Positions 23,072 through 34,579 of a stretch of DNA of 64,000 bases are shown piece by piece; the first letter of the stretch is position 1, and each line of letters starts with the position of its first letter. This DNA comes from Agaricus subrufescens (taxonomy: Eukaryota; Basidiomycota; Agaricomycetes; Agaricales; Agaricaceae). The translations under genes were made by a program, and so were the position numbers. The stretch is from positions 682,001 to 746,000 of the forward strand of contig CM057057.1 of assembly GCA_029945375.1 (NCBI GenBank), read 5' to 3'. The notes beneath the pieces were generated by a model. The model worked only from the letters and a program-made list of their open reading frames with translations. It was not told the origin of the DNA and did not search any database.

Positions 23072-26000
23072 TCAGAAGGCTGTGGAAGGAACTGACTCTT
23101 TCGTTGTGGGAGAGGAAGGCGTATAAGGAGGCGTACCAATGACGAGCTTGATCGTCTTAACCTCAAATCCTCGGAAATTCAAATTTAATGAACATCCTAC
23201 AGTGGCTTGCTCATCGTGATTATTTCCGTTCCGGGTACGATCGACGACCAACTCCTGTTCCGCGTCCTCCAGGAAGTTTGTGGCAAATGCTTTGGCAATT
23301 GGCAGATGGTGCAAAATGTTCAGCTGAACCTGACCGTGACCACCGAAAGCTTCGTATAATCTCAAGATGACACTAGTGTTCCCTGACTCGGGTTTGAATT
23401 CATCATCCTCGCCGCGCTTTATCGTCTCCAGTATGACATTACGTGACCCTGAAAGTGTGAAGGGCGCTTCCAATACGGATGTCATCACAGAGTCACTGCC
23501 GTTTGGCAATACTCGCACTAATTCTCCATTTAGCCAAAGGTGTTTGTCCGGGACACAGGAAAAAACTACCTCGCAAAGGAGAGTTGTACAAATATGCAGC
23601 TTGGGGGACATCAGATTCGTAAAACGATCCTTCATGTGGAAGAATTGCGAATGCAAACTGGTGGAGTCCTGTGCCAATATTAGATAGTCATGAGATAGAC
23701 CTATGGGAAATCAATACCCACCTTGATCTTGTTCCGCATCGGGAGCAGTCGCAGCTCTTAAAAGAGAGATGCGAAGCACATTCCCAATGCACGAAAATCC
23801 GTACTTGGATTCAGAGAGAATGGCGACTCCATAGCCAAACTCACTCAAATCAGCATACTAGAGTACACAAAAATTACGTGAGTTAGAACCCGGTGGTTCA
23901 AATGGTGTTTGCTCACCTTGTGACCGCAAACTTCAAACTGGGGATAGATGTCAGCTCATTTCCCTGGATCACGGGCTCCTTTTCATACCTTGGCGATGTC
24001 CCACGAAGTATTTTTATGCGTAGGTCGCTGAACATAGCCGAACTGCATCTCGTACGTGGCATTTGGGTTGTGAATGTCAAGAGGTAGCTCAACTATGAGG
24101 AAGGATTTCGGTTAGCAAAGTTAATTATCTGAAACAGGCAAGGACAGACATTTAAGGAACTCATGGCGCTGATGCCACTCAACTGTAGTTTCGAAATTGA
24201 ACAATGAGCGCGAATTTGCTTTCGTCGTGGCTGTAGTAGCATCAAGCGAGATCTAGATACTTAAAAGCATTAATAATTTTCTTCATTGGGATATCAAATT
24301 ACTGACCGTAGCCGTTATCAAACTCTGTCCATAACGAATTTCCGCCTTGACAGCTGCTCGCAAAGGTCCTTGTGCCAAAACAGTAACGTTATTGAATTCG
24401 AGTTGATGGGCGGTCTGCAGATGGTGAATCTCGACGTCTGTACGGGTATTGATCTATCAGTATCAGGTAGACGATGGTACGCTGGGGAAGTACTTACCCC
24501 AAGCATCCCAGTAGTTAGGACGATCTTCAAATATCACGAAACCACCCGTCTCGCCCTCAGCCATGAGTTCGCGACTTGATTATTAATTAGCAAAATCTCG
24601 CGAACACTTCCAGGGGAAAAATCTCACTTGAGTTTCACATCAAGGATGCTCGTAATCCTACCCTTGGAAATCGTCAACTGAACACCCGAATTACGAAGTA
24701 CGAAATGATCAGATCCATTTGTATACACTGATTCATTTTCAATAGGAAGCCCAAACCAAGAAAACAATTGTAGAAACGCACCAGAGGCTGGTAGTAACTT
24801 GGCATGAAGGGCACTACTGGGGCTCCTCAATTGGCCTACCTGACTTCCATTACCACACGCCATAACGGCATATCCTTCTTTTCCGTCATCGCTGGCTTGC
24901 ATAATCTGCGCCTTCAACGCCGAATTGGCAGTCTGCAGAGGAATCTTAATGATATCCCAACGATTCAGGAAAGTTGTATTGTAGCCAATGATTCTGCCAT
25001 ACGACCCTCTGGAGTATCTGTGCTTTGGAAGGCCAAGAGGTAAGGAATCCGGGAATAGAACAGACAGAGCTTCATCAAGTATAGACTCTCCAGAAACCTT
25101 CACTTCACCATAGAGCCTTTCGGCGTCCTCATACACCATACCACTGAAAAAGTAACAACTGAGTCTAATGCCATACTCCAATTTACTTGGTACTCACATC
25201 GCAGATCCAGGAAGGACATCATGGACTGTTTGAATGTAAAATGAGCCTGAGCAACACTTGGGTAAAGGAAACCATACGTACACTGATTAAGGAGAACTTT
25301 TTCCCAGTTCTCATCGATCCTCTCCTTGGGGTACATGTATTCGCTCTTATATAGCGATGCTAGAGTCGAAACGTGCTCTATATCACGTAACAATATCTCT
25401 GAGTGCCGATTACCCTTCTTGATGGAACCTACAGAGTCTGTCAGCAATAATGGCAAGGATAACTGATTAAGATACGTACCATGCGAGGTGTATGTGCCGC
25501 GATGGAACTAAAGGTACGAATGTCAGCCATGAGCCCTCTACACTAAAATACACCATCATACCTCAAGATATAATTCACCGTTCCTATCCAACAAATCAGC
25601 TCAGACGAGTGTGTAGGATAGACATCATAACCCACCAATTCGGTAAAACTTTGCCCGCTTGCGTCGATTTCTCGATATTTTCAAAGAATTCATCAACTGA
25701 ATGACCCATACTAACAGCGGGCAGTTCACGATGGGTGTTGGTTACGGCACGGATGCGGCGTAACTGGTGGTTAATGATCAGAACCTGTTCTCTCTCTTCC
25801 TACTTCGATAGATGTACACACATTTTCGAGCATCTTAGGGAGCGGACCTCCTCCACCATCACCATTCCCAAAAACAAGGAGCGCAGTATCACTCGACTCG
25901 AGATTCTGAGAATAACATTCAGAGGTTAATGCCAAGGTCACGATGAGGAGTTTACCTTGTGGTTCGTCAACCCTTTGTTGACATCATCAACAGTTGCTTG

Positions 26001-28072
26001 GGCGGTATAGGTATCGACTGGTAGAAGGTTTCTCAGTGTCAAAAACACTTCAGGCAGGGCGGAAGTAAGTACCTGGTGTCATATGACATATCACTTGGGT
26101 ACCATCGATTCCAACCCAATTGAATGTCGAGTGGGGGAAGACATTTCTGAGTCTCGTTAATCATCAGCGGCACAGCCCGACACATCAAGCTCACATGTTA
26201 TTCCTATAAAAGAAATTGTCGTTGAGATGACTGATACGATACCGCAATGAGCGAACTTGCCATGACAGTTTCTGCGTAAAGAAATACTTCATGCCTAATC
26301 CACAGTCATTGGCTGAAACAGGTAACGTAATATGCCAGAGGACAACGCACCTGAGCCCCGAATTAATTGCGGCAAAGATCCGGTCAATCCAAATGAATCG
26401 GGCAACCACGCTGTATCACACCTCTTCCCAAACCTTGACTCAAAGTACCTCTGTCCAAACAAAAACTGCCTGATAAGTCCCTCACCAGAGGGCATATTCG
26501 AGTCATTTTCGACCCAGGATCCTCCAATCGTATGAAACTTGCCCTGGAGAACCTTTTCTTTGACGCGGTCGAACAAAGGTGGGTAGAGCCGCTCTAGCCA
26601 CTTGTATTGTTGAGCTGAGCTACACGTGAAACGGTGCTCGGGATATCGTTCCATGAGATCAACCTGTGTTGACCAAGAACGAGCAACTTTTTGTTGGGTT
26701 ACGGAGTAAGGCCAAAGCCAGGCAGTATCTATATGGCAACTGTACTAGGACGTGAGTTGATCGTTAACTTGAAGATGAGGAGAGATGCTGACTGTCCAAT
26801 ACCCCAGATGTTGGAGTTTGTCGGGCCCTCCTCATAGATACCAGCGCCCTTGGAATCCCATCCTTCTCCAAATATTTCTTCCGCTTTTTTCCTGCAAGCA
26901 GCGACATTGGATACATCACCACGCTTAAGAAGATTCATTATTTCGTTAGCAACGACCAAAGCCTTGTTCTGGAGCCTGTTTTATTGTCAGCAACACAGCT
27001 AACACGAAATCGATTTAAACGCACGGTGTGTTGCCAGGAAGAGTACCGACAAGCTCCTTCAGAGTTTGGAAGTCCCAAAGTAAACGCCATGCCTCTTGGT
27101 TCGGAACCACAAGATCGGCAGACGCAAGACTGAAAAATCGGTTCATCTTGACAACAAGATAAGCGACGAGGACGAGGAAGCAGGTAATGTACTTACATCT
27201 GGAGGTTGGATAGTGTCCCCGTTCCAAGGTACACCGAACATGCCATTGCAACTGGATTCGATGACGAATTCATGGTAACCTTGTTCCCTGGCCTCGGGGG
27301 GAATAATGTATTCGACGCGACGGTCACCTCCGAAACCACCAGTGATGCCTAGGCCTATAGTCAAGATACGACAACTATCAAGGATGGGAGTTCGTACCTT
27401 GGAGAGGCACACCGTCGACTGTATAAATCATCGCCTCGCATCCGGGGTCAAATTCGACTTTGGCGAGATTAACTGGAGTTGGTACGGGAGAATGTGGCAA
27501 GCTTACATTGGACACGCTCGTATTGCTTGAAATACTCAGGAATGAAAAGCGACACCTTCCACCAGTGGTTGGTCTATAGCCAATTGAGCAAATGAAATGA
27601 TCTTAAAAGGGACGCGCGGCCGGGGCTCACCCCTAGAGAGGAACTATCTCAGCAACGCAACTACAAGGCAGAACTGATAACTTACATGATGGTCCAAAAG
27701 AATCGCCCTGGTTTGGCTCAGTGCTCAGATATTGTGCCCAGACTGCGTTTACTCACCTTCCGAGCCGTTCTGAACTTCTGCTTCATAGCTTCTTCGAAAG
27801 ATGGTTTGGAGAGACCTGGGGCACTCCAACTGCACGAACGTCATATTGATATAGTATAGTCATGCAACTAACCATGCAACTCACACTTTGAGCTTGACGA
27901 AGTCTTGACCATCGAGTCTATGGGTGAAAAGGACTGAGGAAAGGTTGACATCGGAGAAATGGCCACCGAGAAAGTTGTCTAGTCGCTGTCTAGCAAGGCC
28001 CTTGCTCCACTTCGCCCCAGCACCGTAGTTGAGTTCAGCATACTGGCTGCTCGAGTTGTGGTGGCAGCTCAT
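23072..28072 (-). CDS. Class II alpha-mannosidase (GH38, Ams1-type)
   Basis: Removes alpha-mannose from free oligosaccharides and glycans in vacuole or cytosol; there is no signal peptide. The start at 28072 gives [15 protein letters not shown], then [22 protein letters not shown]. Landmarks in order: [107 protein letters not shown] (with the nucleophile Asp region), [26 protein letters not shown], and [14 protein letters not shown] rebuilt across an intron that splits a Phe codon. The C-terminal beta domains end [13 protein letters not shown]. There are more than fifteen short introns. All joins I checked (LPNW-NGELYLE, LLNQ-FHDV) restore frame, so it appears intact. A decayed copy of its 3' part lies just downstream. 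Confidence 0.9.
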
Positions 28073-28600
28073 TGTTGAGGACTGTCGGTGGCTTGCTCCA
28101 ACACGCAATGCTCTCCCCGGAAATTCCCTTTTACGGCTCCGCTCGGATCTCCGACCGGCCGAGCCTTGTGGCGATGTTGCGGGCATCAAACCAGGATCTA
28201 AAGATAACAACACAAACAAAACCCATTGAAGCTCAGATTTCATGGACGTGTTCGCGCCTATTCTGCACACCGTTCACTGTAGACAAGCGTAACTATTAAA
28301 ATAATCCACCAACTAAACACTTGGCCTGAGCCGCGAAGGAGTTCCGGGTGGGACAGAGCAATCCGAATTAGTGGAGACATTGAGCATGTCAGAAAACCGA
28401 TTGACAGGTAAAATTGGTCTGGCCATTCGTGGTAACCAGATCAGAGACTTTCTTTTAGCTCTAGAAACGACAATTCAGGTCGATAACTCAGACCAGGACC
28501 AAAGTATTGCTGTCGAGGACACACTGATTAACTTATATTCAAGGTCCTGAGGCGAGTCTATGCCTTGATATTTTAGGGCACTGTAACCGTAAGGTAATCA
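28073..28600. promoter_or_regulatory. Upstream of alpha-mannosidase, 3' flank of secreted-protein gene
   Basis: No gene recognised. The right end, from about 28600, begins the segment that is repeated at about 34575 (unit A/unit B homology). Confidence 0.4.
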
Positions 28601-28751
28601 GGAGCATACATATATATATTCGCAAAGAAGAGAGCTGACAACGCTAACTATCGCGGAAAGTCCTTTGAGCAGACTGCGGGTTTCCAAGTAAGTACTATGT
28701 ATCAAAAAAGCCCTAGCTGATACTATGCTGCATCAATCTCGGCTAAACCTC

Positions 28752-30065
28752 TCACTTGCAGTACTCCTTATACCTCCCGTTAGAGGTACCTTTGATAGCT
28801 CCGGTGAACGACATCCAGCTCGAGCGTTCATCCAAAGAAAGGACATCATCGATATGTGCAGCATCTAACCATGAATCAATCTTTGAGTCAAAGGTAAAAT
28901 AACAAAAGGATTTAACTGACATTTATAGTGTTTATCGCCCTCAGGGTCATCCTTGGGGGGACGCTGAGAAAGTAGTGGATTAGTCACTTGAGTAGCATTC
29001 TTAGGCGGAATGATACACACGGCATCATCGTAGTTGAACCAAACATAGCCTGAAGCAGCAATGCGTATATTGCCCTCTCCTTGTTGGTTGCATGACTCAA
29101 CATCAAGCTGATCACTTCATAGTCAAAAACCCATACCCATAATGGAGTTGGACTAGATCTCACCGAAACACCACAGTCTTTTCCGGATTCTGTCGGCGCT
29201 GTGACCGTGGTCGTACCCGTGGTGTCAGTGGTGGTTGAGAACCTAACAATGTCGTTGATCAACTATGCTCGTTTGATGGAGACCCAAGAAAGGACTCACG
29301 ATTTACCACTCGTGTTTTCCATCGTCGCCTCGGTTGTGATTGAAGTAGATGCATCAAAAAGTCCTTCGATGCCAAAACCTACTGAGAAAGAAGTGCCAAT
29401 ACTGAAGGACGAGGACTCTAATGAAGGATTATTGTAAGCCCGTTTCTCAATCTTGTGGATGATGTTACATACGGGAAACAGTCCAAGTGCCCTGGGTGCT
29501 CTGACCCGTGGCAACAGAGACTGCGGCAGTACCATTTGCACCGTTAGTCTCAGAGTGACCCCTCAGATTTACAGAGCTGTGAGTGCACTGGGGAGGGCCT
29601 GTTGACATGATTAATCAAGTCTCCCGCTGAACGAAAAGCAGATCAACCTTTAGGAGTGATTGCATGAGTTGTATCATCGACACAGGCATTGGCTGGACGA
29701 TCAAGGTACTATTCCGCATTCATGAGAAACCTTAAATCTGGAATATAAGTTGGAGCGTAGACTCACATCAGTGGGGTTGGTGACGATGTTCCAACTGCCA
29801 TCTCCCCAAGTGTCCTTGGCGTACTGCTCGAGTTTGTCCCAACCGGGCACTGAATGAACGTCAGAATACTGCATGCTCATAACTAGATATAACACCGCGT
29901 ACTTTTTTGTGCGTCATCGAGAGAGAGTGGATTGCATTTCACGACATCATCTCTTGGAACGATGGTCATGTTGACGGGGCCGTTTGCCATAGAGTATGGC
30001 AAAGCGAGTATGCGAGTCGCAGACAGAAGTCCGAGTAAAGAGAGAAGGGAAGCGAAGGATTTCAT
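28752..30065 (-). CDS. Secreted protein of unknown function, paralogue A
   Basis: The start at 30065 (MKSFASLLSLLGLLSATRILA) gives a clear signal peptide. About seven exons follow. The first junction joins an exon ending DDAQK to PGWDKLEQYAKDTWGDGSWN. Later segments are PANACVDDTTHAITPKG, then SSSFSIGTSFSVGFGIEGLF, a Ser/Thr-rich alternating stretch (TTTDTTGTTTVTAPTESGKD), SCNQQGEGNIRIAASGYVWF, and the end GTSNGRYKEYCK. I do not recognise a named family. The alternating Ser/Thr and hydrophobic pattern around SFSIGTSFSVG followed by a TTTDTTGTTT-like strand is reminiscent of aerolysin/ETX-MTX2-type beta-pore-forming folds. This is inference from composition only. The gene is nearly identical in layout to paralogue B and appears intact. 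Confidence 0.75.
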
Positions 30066-30731
30066 GATCACTTTACAGAAAAAGAGTTAAGTGATACAGA
30101 GAGGAAGTAGTTGTAGAAGATTGCAGAATGAAGAACAACGACCGGCACCCCAATCGCTTAAATAGTGGATAGACCCACGAGAAGGTGCCGCTACGGTCGC
30201 AAGAAGCTTGATATATCAAGAACAGATAAAACTAATCTTCAAACTAGTTCTTACAGCATATCCAACGGCTGATCTCCGAAGCTCAAAGCTTGGAGCAAAG
30301 TCGTGTATCAATACAACGGCAACAGTTACTGCCTTTGGCGGCACTGACTAACATCTAAAGTCCATCAAAGAAATCACCAACATGCCTTACATTTCTCAAA
30401 AATAAAAACATTCACTCCTTCCGATGCGGGTTGGAAAATTCAGGCATACTACCGCACAAGAACAAAGATATCCAGGGAACCAAGAATTTCCGGTATCATC
30501 GCGCTGAAACGAAGCTTCCGGTACTCCTCAGCACTATCCTTTTAAGTGTACAAAATGGCCGATCTTATTGTCGCTCTTTCTCAAACTCCCGCCTCATACA
30601 TCTCATGGCACCACATAGCTCGCTGGACTCCACACACTAATGACTCCACTGCATTATCTATTCACGCTCTCCGCGGACTGACGGTAAAAGAGCGTTAGAA
30701 CCACCCGAATGGATAGAATTCACAAAGAAAT

Positions 30732-31078
30732 ATGCGCTATTTTCCCACCCTCGTGTTACTTGCTTGCGCTACACCCAGCTATGCCTTCCCACAACTGGAC
30801 GTTGTTACAGGAGACACCCAGATCAGTAGTCCATCGATGTGTAAAGATGACTCTGGCAAATATTTTATTTTCTGTACGTACACTCATTGACCTCTCTTTG
30901 ATGGAACTCACTCTGAAGCCCAACCACACAGCGGAGGGAGTAGGATTCGAAATTAGAACATCTACGGATCGTAAAGCCCGGACCTTTGCTGGAAAATAAT
31001 CAGTGGTATCTTGAATTCGGTAGTTTCTGGTCAGGTATCGAATCCTTGAAGTTTGTCTGCTTTATTTCTCCCCCGTAC
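30732..31078 (+). pseudogene. Truncated GH43 endo-arabinanase relic
   Basis: Begins like the GH43 gene at 38271: MRYFPTLVLLACATPSYAFP (signal peptide), then DVVTGDTQISSPSMCKDDSG and, after an intron, a GVGFEIRTSTDRKARTFAGK segment. Immediately after this it jumps to sequence matching 39178-39247 of the other copy (caataagtggtatctt... tttctcccc), which codes the NKWYLNFGSF region. About 650 bp of the gene, including the second catalytic Asp region, is missing. The promoter (30570-30730) is also homologous to 38090-38270. It is a non-functional internal-deletion derivative. Confidence 0.8.
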
Positions 31079-31109
31079 GCACAGGAGCGAGCTGGGTAGG
31101 AGCCTGATA

Positions 31110-31790
31110 CTGCATTCACCCTCTAATTTTCAGCGCTCTGATATTGAGGTTATGTCATGGAGTGATGGCCTTTGAGTCCAATGGCATCGTCCCAAGGTTT
31201 CCCTAGCCTGGTTGCTACGGTGTTGCCACATGCGAGTGAGTTTGAAGACTGGAGCATCATGATCAGCGCCAGATGAATATATTTTTAGGCTTCTTGGCAT
31301 CTGATCCTAGTACAGTCTTATAATAATCCTGTTAGAATAGCAGAAGAGACGTCATGTGTAAGATATCATGTGATTGCTAGTATGCTTGTTGCGTTCACCT
31401 TTTCCCTTTCTCTTCCAGTTGTTCATCATGACTGTAAGTGTACGTTATTCTTTCAATCTTGTATTATTCTTTCTAGCATCCTGTAGTAACATGTATCCCT
31501 CATGCGCGAGCGTGGCGTTCTGCTAGCAGCGTAGTTTGTCGCATTCTATTGAACAAGGTCTCTAAGACTGTAGCTCAATTGTGGTAGTCAAACGTACTGG
31601 GAGTGCTCGTGATATATACAACGAGCTCCGACTTCATCACTTAGGTCGTGGTCGGCTTGGTGGTTGTACTATCTGGTCGAAACCAGGCTCCAATATCAAG
31701 GGGTATTGTCGACGTTGGTCAGTCAACTACAGGGACAAGTCCTAGACGCCGCAAATCGTAGGTGCGCTTGGGGAAACATGTACAGTCGTC
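31110..31790. repeat. Duplicated non-coding block (copy in unit B)
   Basis: Matches 36680-37355 closely, including intron-like signals ttcttccag...gtaagtgtac and ttctttctag. Open frames differ between the two copies (a stop in A where B has an open frame at 37106-37306). A functional protein is therefore unlikely; an untranslated RNA or decayed gene is possible. Confidence 0.5.
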
Positions 31791-32448
31791 ACTCTCTTAA
31801 CCCATACCCCTCGGGACACGCCAGAAGCTATGGGTTATGAGGGGGTATGGGTTTCGAGATTCCTGGGAAACGTGGGAAAATTCAGGAAAAAATCTGTAGA
31901 GAACTATTAGGCCATTGAGAACCAGTTGAGAACTAATACAACAAAAATAATCCACCATAGCCAGGGTTAATTTCATACCAATTTTTATCCTCAAGGACCA
32001 GAATCTGAGTTAATGTGCTTCTTCACAGTTAAGATAGTTGCAAGAACTTTTTTATACTGATCGGGTAAGGCTCTGGTAACTAAATGTTGTTAGTATCGTC
32101 ATCCGCACTGTTGTGATTAGTTGAATATCTTCATTTGCATTTGCATTGTGTGAGTCCACTCGTTATTATTCAGCCATTGTTCATCAACATCTGTCTACAT
32201 TTTCTTCTTTTGAAGCCCAACCTCAAGGTTGACTTTGCAAGTCTAAACTTGCCTTTTAATGTGTTTAAACCATTTTCGAGAGAGGTAATGGGGACCTCAG
32301 AGCATTTAGCTATGATCAAGCAGAGCGAGTGTGAAAGTTGAGCATTATTTCAGCTCATACACATGAAGACCACCGCATTTTGGTCAGATTTCAGTTCACA
32401 AACCTCACAAACAGTGCTTTTCGGCTACCAGATTGCTTAATAAAGTTA
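31791..32448. mobile_element. 658-bp segment present in unit A only
   Basis: The flanks tacagtcgtca (A, 31780-31790) and ggacgcggtctttcc (A, 32450) are directly adjacent in unit B (37348-37372). The segment is therefore an insertion in A or a deletion in B. Its left end is a 14-15 bp imperfect inverted repeat, AACCCATACCCCTC at 31799-31812 and its complement at 31839-31853. No transposase frame, poly-A tail or clear target duplication is visible. The call as an element is tentative. Confidence 0.35.
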
Positions 32449-33339
32449 AGGACGCGGTCTTTCCGACCCTTGATGAAGAGAATGGAACGTGAGTAAATTC
32501 ATTCCACAGTTGAGCCCACTTCACCGGTCTCCAGGCTCTATTAGAGATTTCTACGAGTGCTAGAATAGAACGAGTGAGCAAGCAGATGTAAGTTATGTTT
32601 GCAGAACCAAAGTAGCCAAATTGGGGGCATGGAGTAGTGATGGAAATAGAGACATTAAAGTACATGGATAACGACGACTCAGAGAACTGAAGAGACAGTG
32701 ATGAGAGACACCTATAATTTGGCTGAATAGATAGTGAGGATGCGAGGGAGCTCAGTAATTATGCTCCTGCAACCGAGGTCCCTGCAACCGAGGCCCTATA
32801 TGCACGATTAAAGTCTGATCAAAGTATTGAGATGTCGAGTGTCACGTTCTTTGTGGAGAGGCATAAATATCTCTCCTCCCCGTTGCAAAAGTCAACTCAC
32901 GAACGCCACCACCGTTGTGTGCCTGAGTCGTGGAAAATGACCGGTTCAACCTTCCAACCGGTTTTGAGTAGGGGGTTATATTAGTTGAGGGGTGCTTAGG
33001 TGATGGTTATAATTATGATTATAACTTCGGCCGTAGCGGATCTAAATTTAGACACGCGTCTCTGCCGTCACTTATCAACATGCATCTTGAATAGACCGCC
33101 GACGTACGTTCTCGAAGTGCTGGCCTATTACATGAAGTCCTGCGAACGCGGAGAGAAAACTTAGTTAACTATAATCGTCCGTACCCCAACGGTCGTCCGG
33201 TCCGGGTATTGATATAGCGGCATTACTGTTGATGGAAATATACATAGCGATCGTTAGAATATGAGTGACAGTAGTGAGGTAATCGCCCTCTGCAAAGGAG
33301 CATGCAGCGGGCCTATTGTCCATGCGATTCCTCGCGTTG

Positions 33340-34575
33340 GCCAATGTAGTCCGTGTTGACAAGGGATTCCGCGGCAAGCTGAAGAGATGACGAGTTTCTC
33401 TACAATGTGAGGTCGGCGAAACGACCTCGAGGCTTCAGAACCGGGAACAAAGTCTCAAGAGCACTGAGACGACGAGGGCAAAGGATGGTGAGGAGTGAGA
33501 CGACGAGAAGACAGATGGAGGCGGGGACGCGAGTACAGAGGGTGGGTTTTGGGACAAATTGCGGAGATTTGAGCTAGAAACAGATGTTCGATCGAACAGC
33601 GAGGGAGGAAAACGGGTGATTATATGCCTATCCTACTACGGCAAACTCCTTTATATACAAGTTCTTCAGCATAGAGAGTCGAGTGTCAAAGGCCACCGAC
33701 AACAAAAGAAAAGAAAAGAAAATTCATACCTAATGTCTAACTGAATTGAAAATGAAAAATTTCCTCGTCCTCCTCCTCGAAGAGGAGAGGACCTTTCCCT
33801 AACTGCCGAGGTACGCGGTCGATGTTGTTGTCGTACGTCAGCGAGACGAGTCCAAAGGCCAGGAGTGGCTGTTATGACTCAAGACTTCGGAAATTGACTT
33901 GTCTTGAATTTTGTGAGCCATCTTGACGCCACTCCACGAGAATGCTGGGTAGGGGAAAACGATAGCAGGCATTTGGGGCGATGGTGGTAGTGGTAAGGGA
34001 TGGTAATCGGCCGAATCGGGCATAGCCGATTACTCGTCCCTACAAAGCCCGCATTTGCCAGTGAGTCCCACGTACATCCTGTGTTGGCCTCTGGCCTGCG
34101 TGCCGCCCACGTCATCACCCACCAGTGTCAAAACACGCCACTACTAGGCCTATTAGTGTAAATTGTCCATGTGTGTAACTATGCATGGTCAAACACCGTG
34201 TAATTAGTGACTAAATAGGGGGATGTCTTCCTATCAATATATAGATTGACGGGTTATCAAATGATATAATTTGAGACTTGTCTGTGTCGATCCCGCGCCC
34301 CTTAATTATCAGAGTCCACGCCACCCCGCGTTGACGTTGAACGTTGAATATTAAGGTCCCAATTCGATTGTCCAGTCCACATGCAGTTTTTGTACTCACT
34401 GGGTGTATCCTTGATGCATCTGTGTGCGTCCTCATTGGTTTGCGTCTCCCCGCAGGCAGCCCTCCTCGTCTTCACGCCAGTCATGTGTGTGTCCTTGTGA
34501 GTCCACGTCCAGCCCTTGTCAGTACCGCGTGCCCCATCTACTCACTGCATCCCGCCCTCGTCAATCTTCGGCAAA
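33340..34575. other. Spacer between the two duplicated units
   Basis: Unique in this window. Nothing coding was recognised. It contains a small hairpin-capable stretch tcctcctcgaagaggaggac-like near 33765-33795. Confidence 0.4.
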
Positions 34576-34579
34576 AAGG

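Larger units (their letters stand above)
28600..33340. repeat. Segmental duplication, unit A
   Basis: Homologous to unit B (about 34580-38020) in three blocks: 28600-30360 with 34580-36340 (secreted-protein gene plus promoter); 31110-31790 with 36680-37355; and 32448-33290 with 37366-38010. Between the blocks, unit A carries sequence absent from B: the GH43 relic region (about 30420-31110) and a 658-bp segment (about 31791-32448). B has its own 300-bp segment at 36350-36670. Confidence 0.8.
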
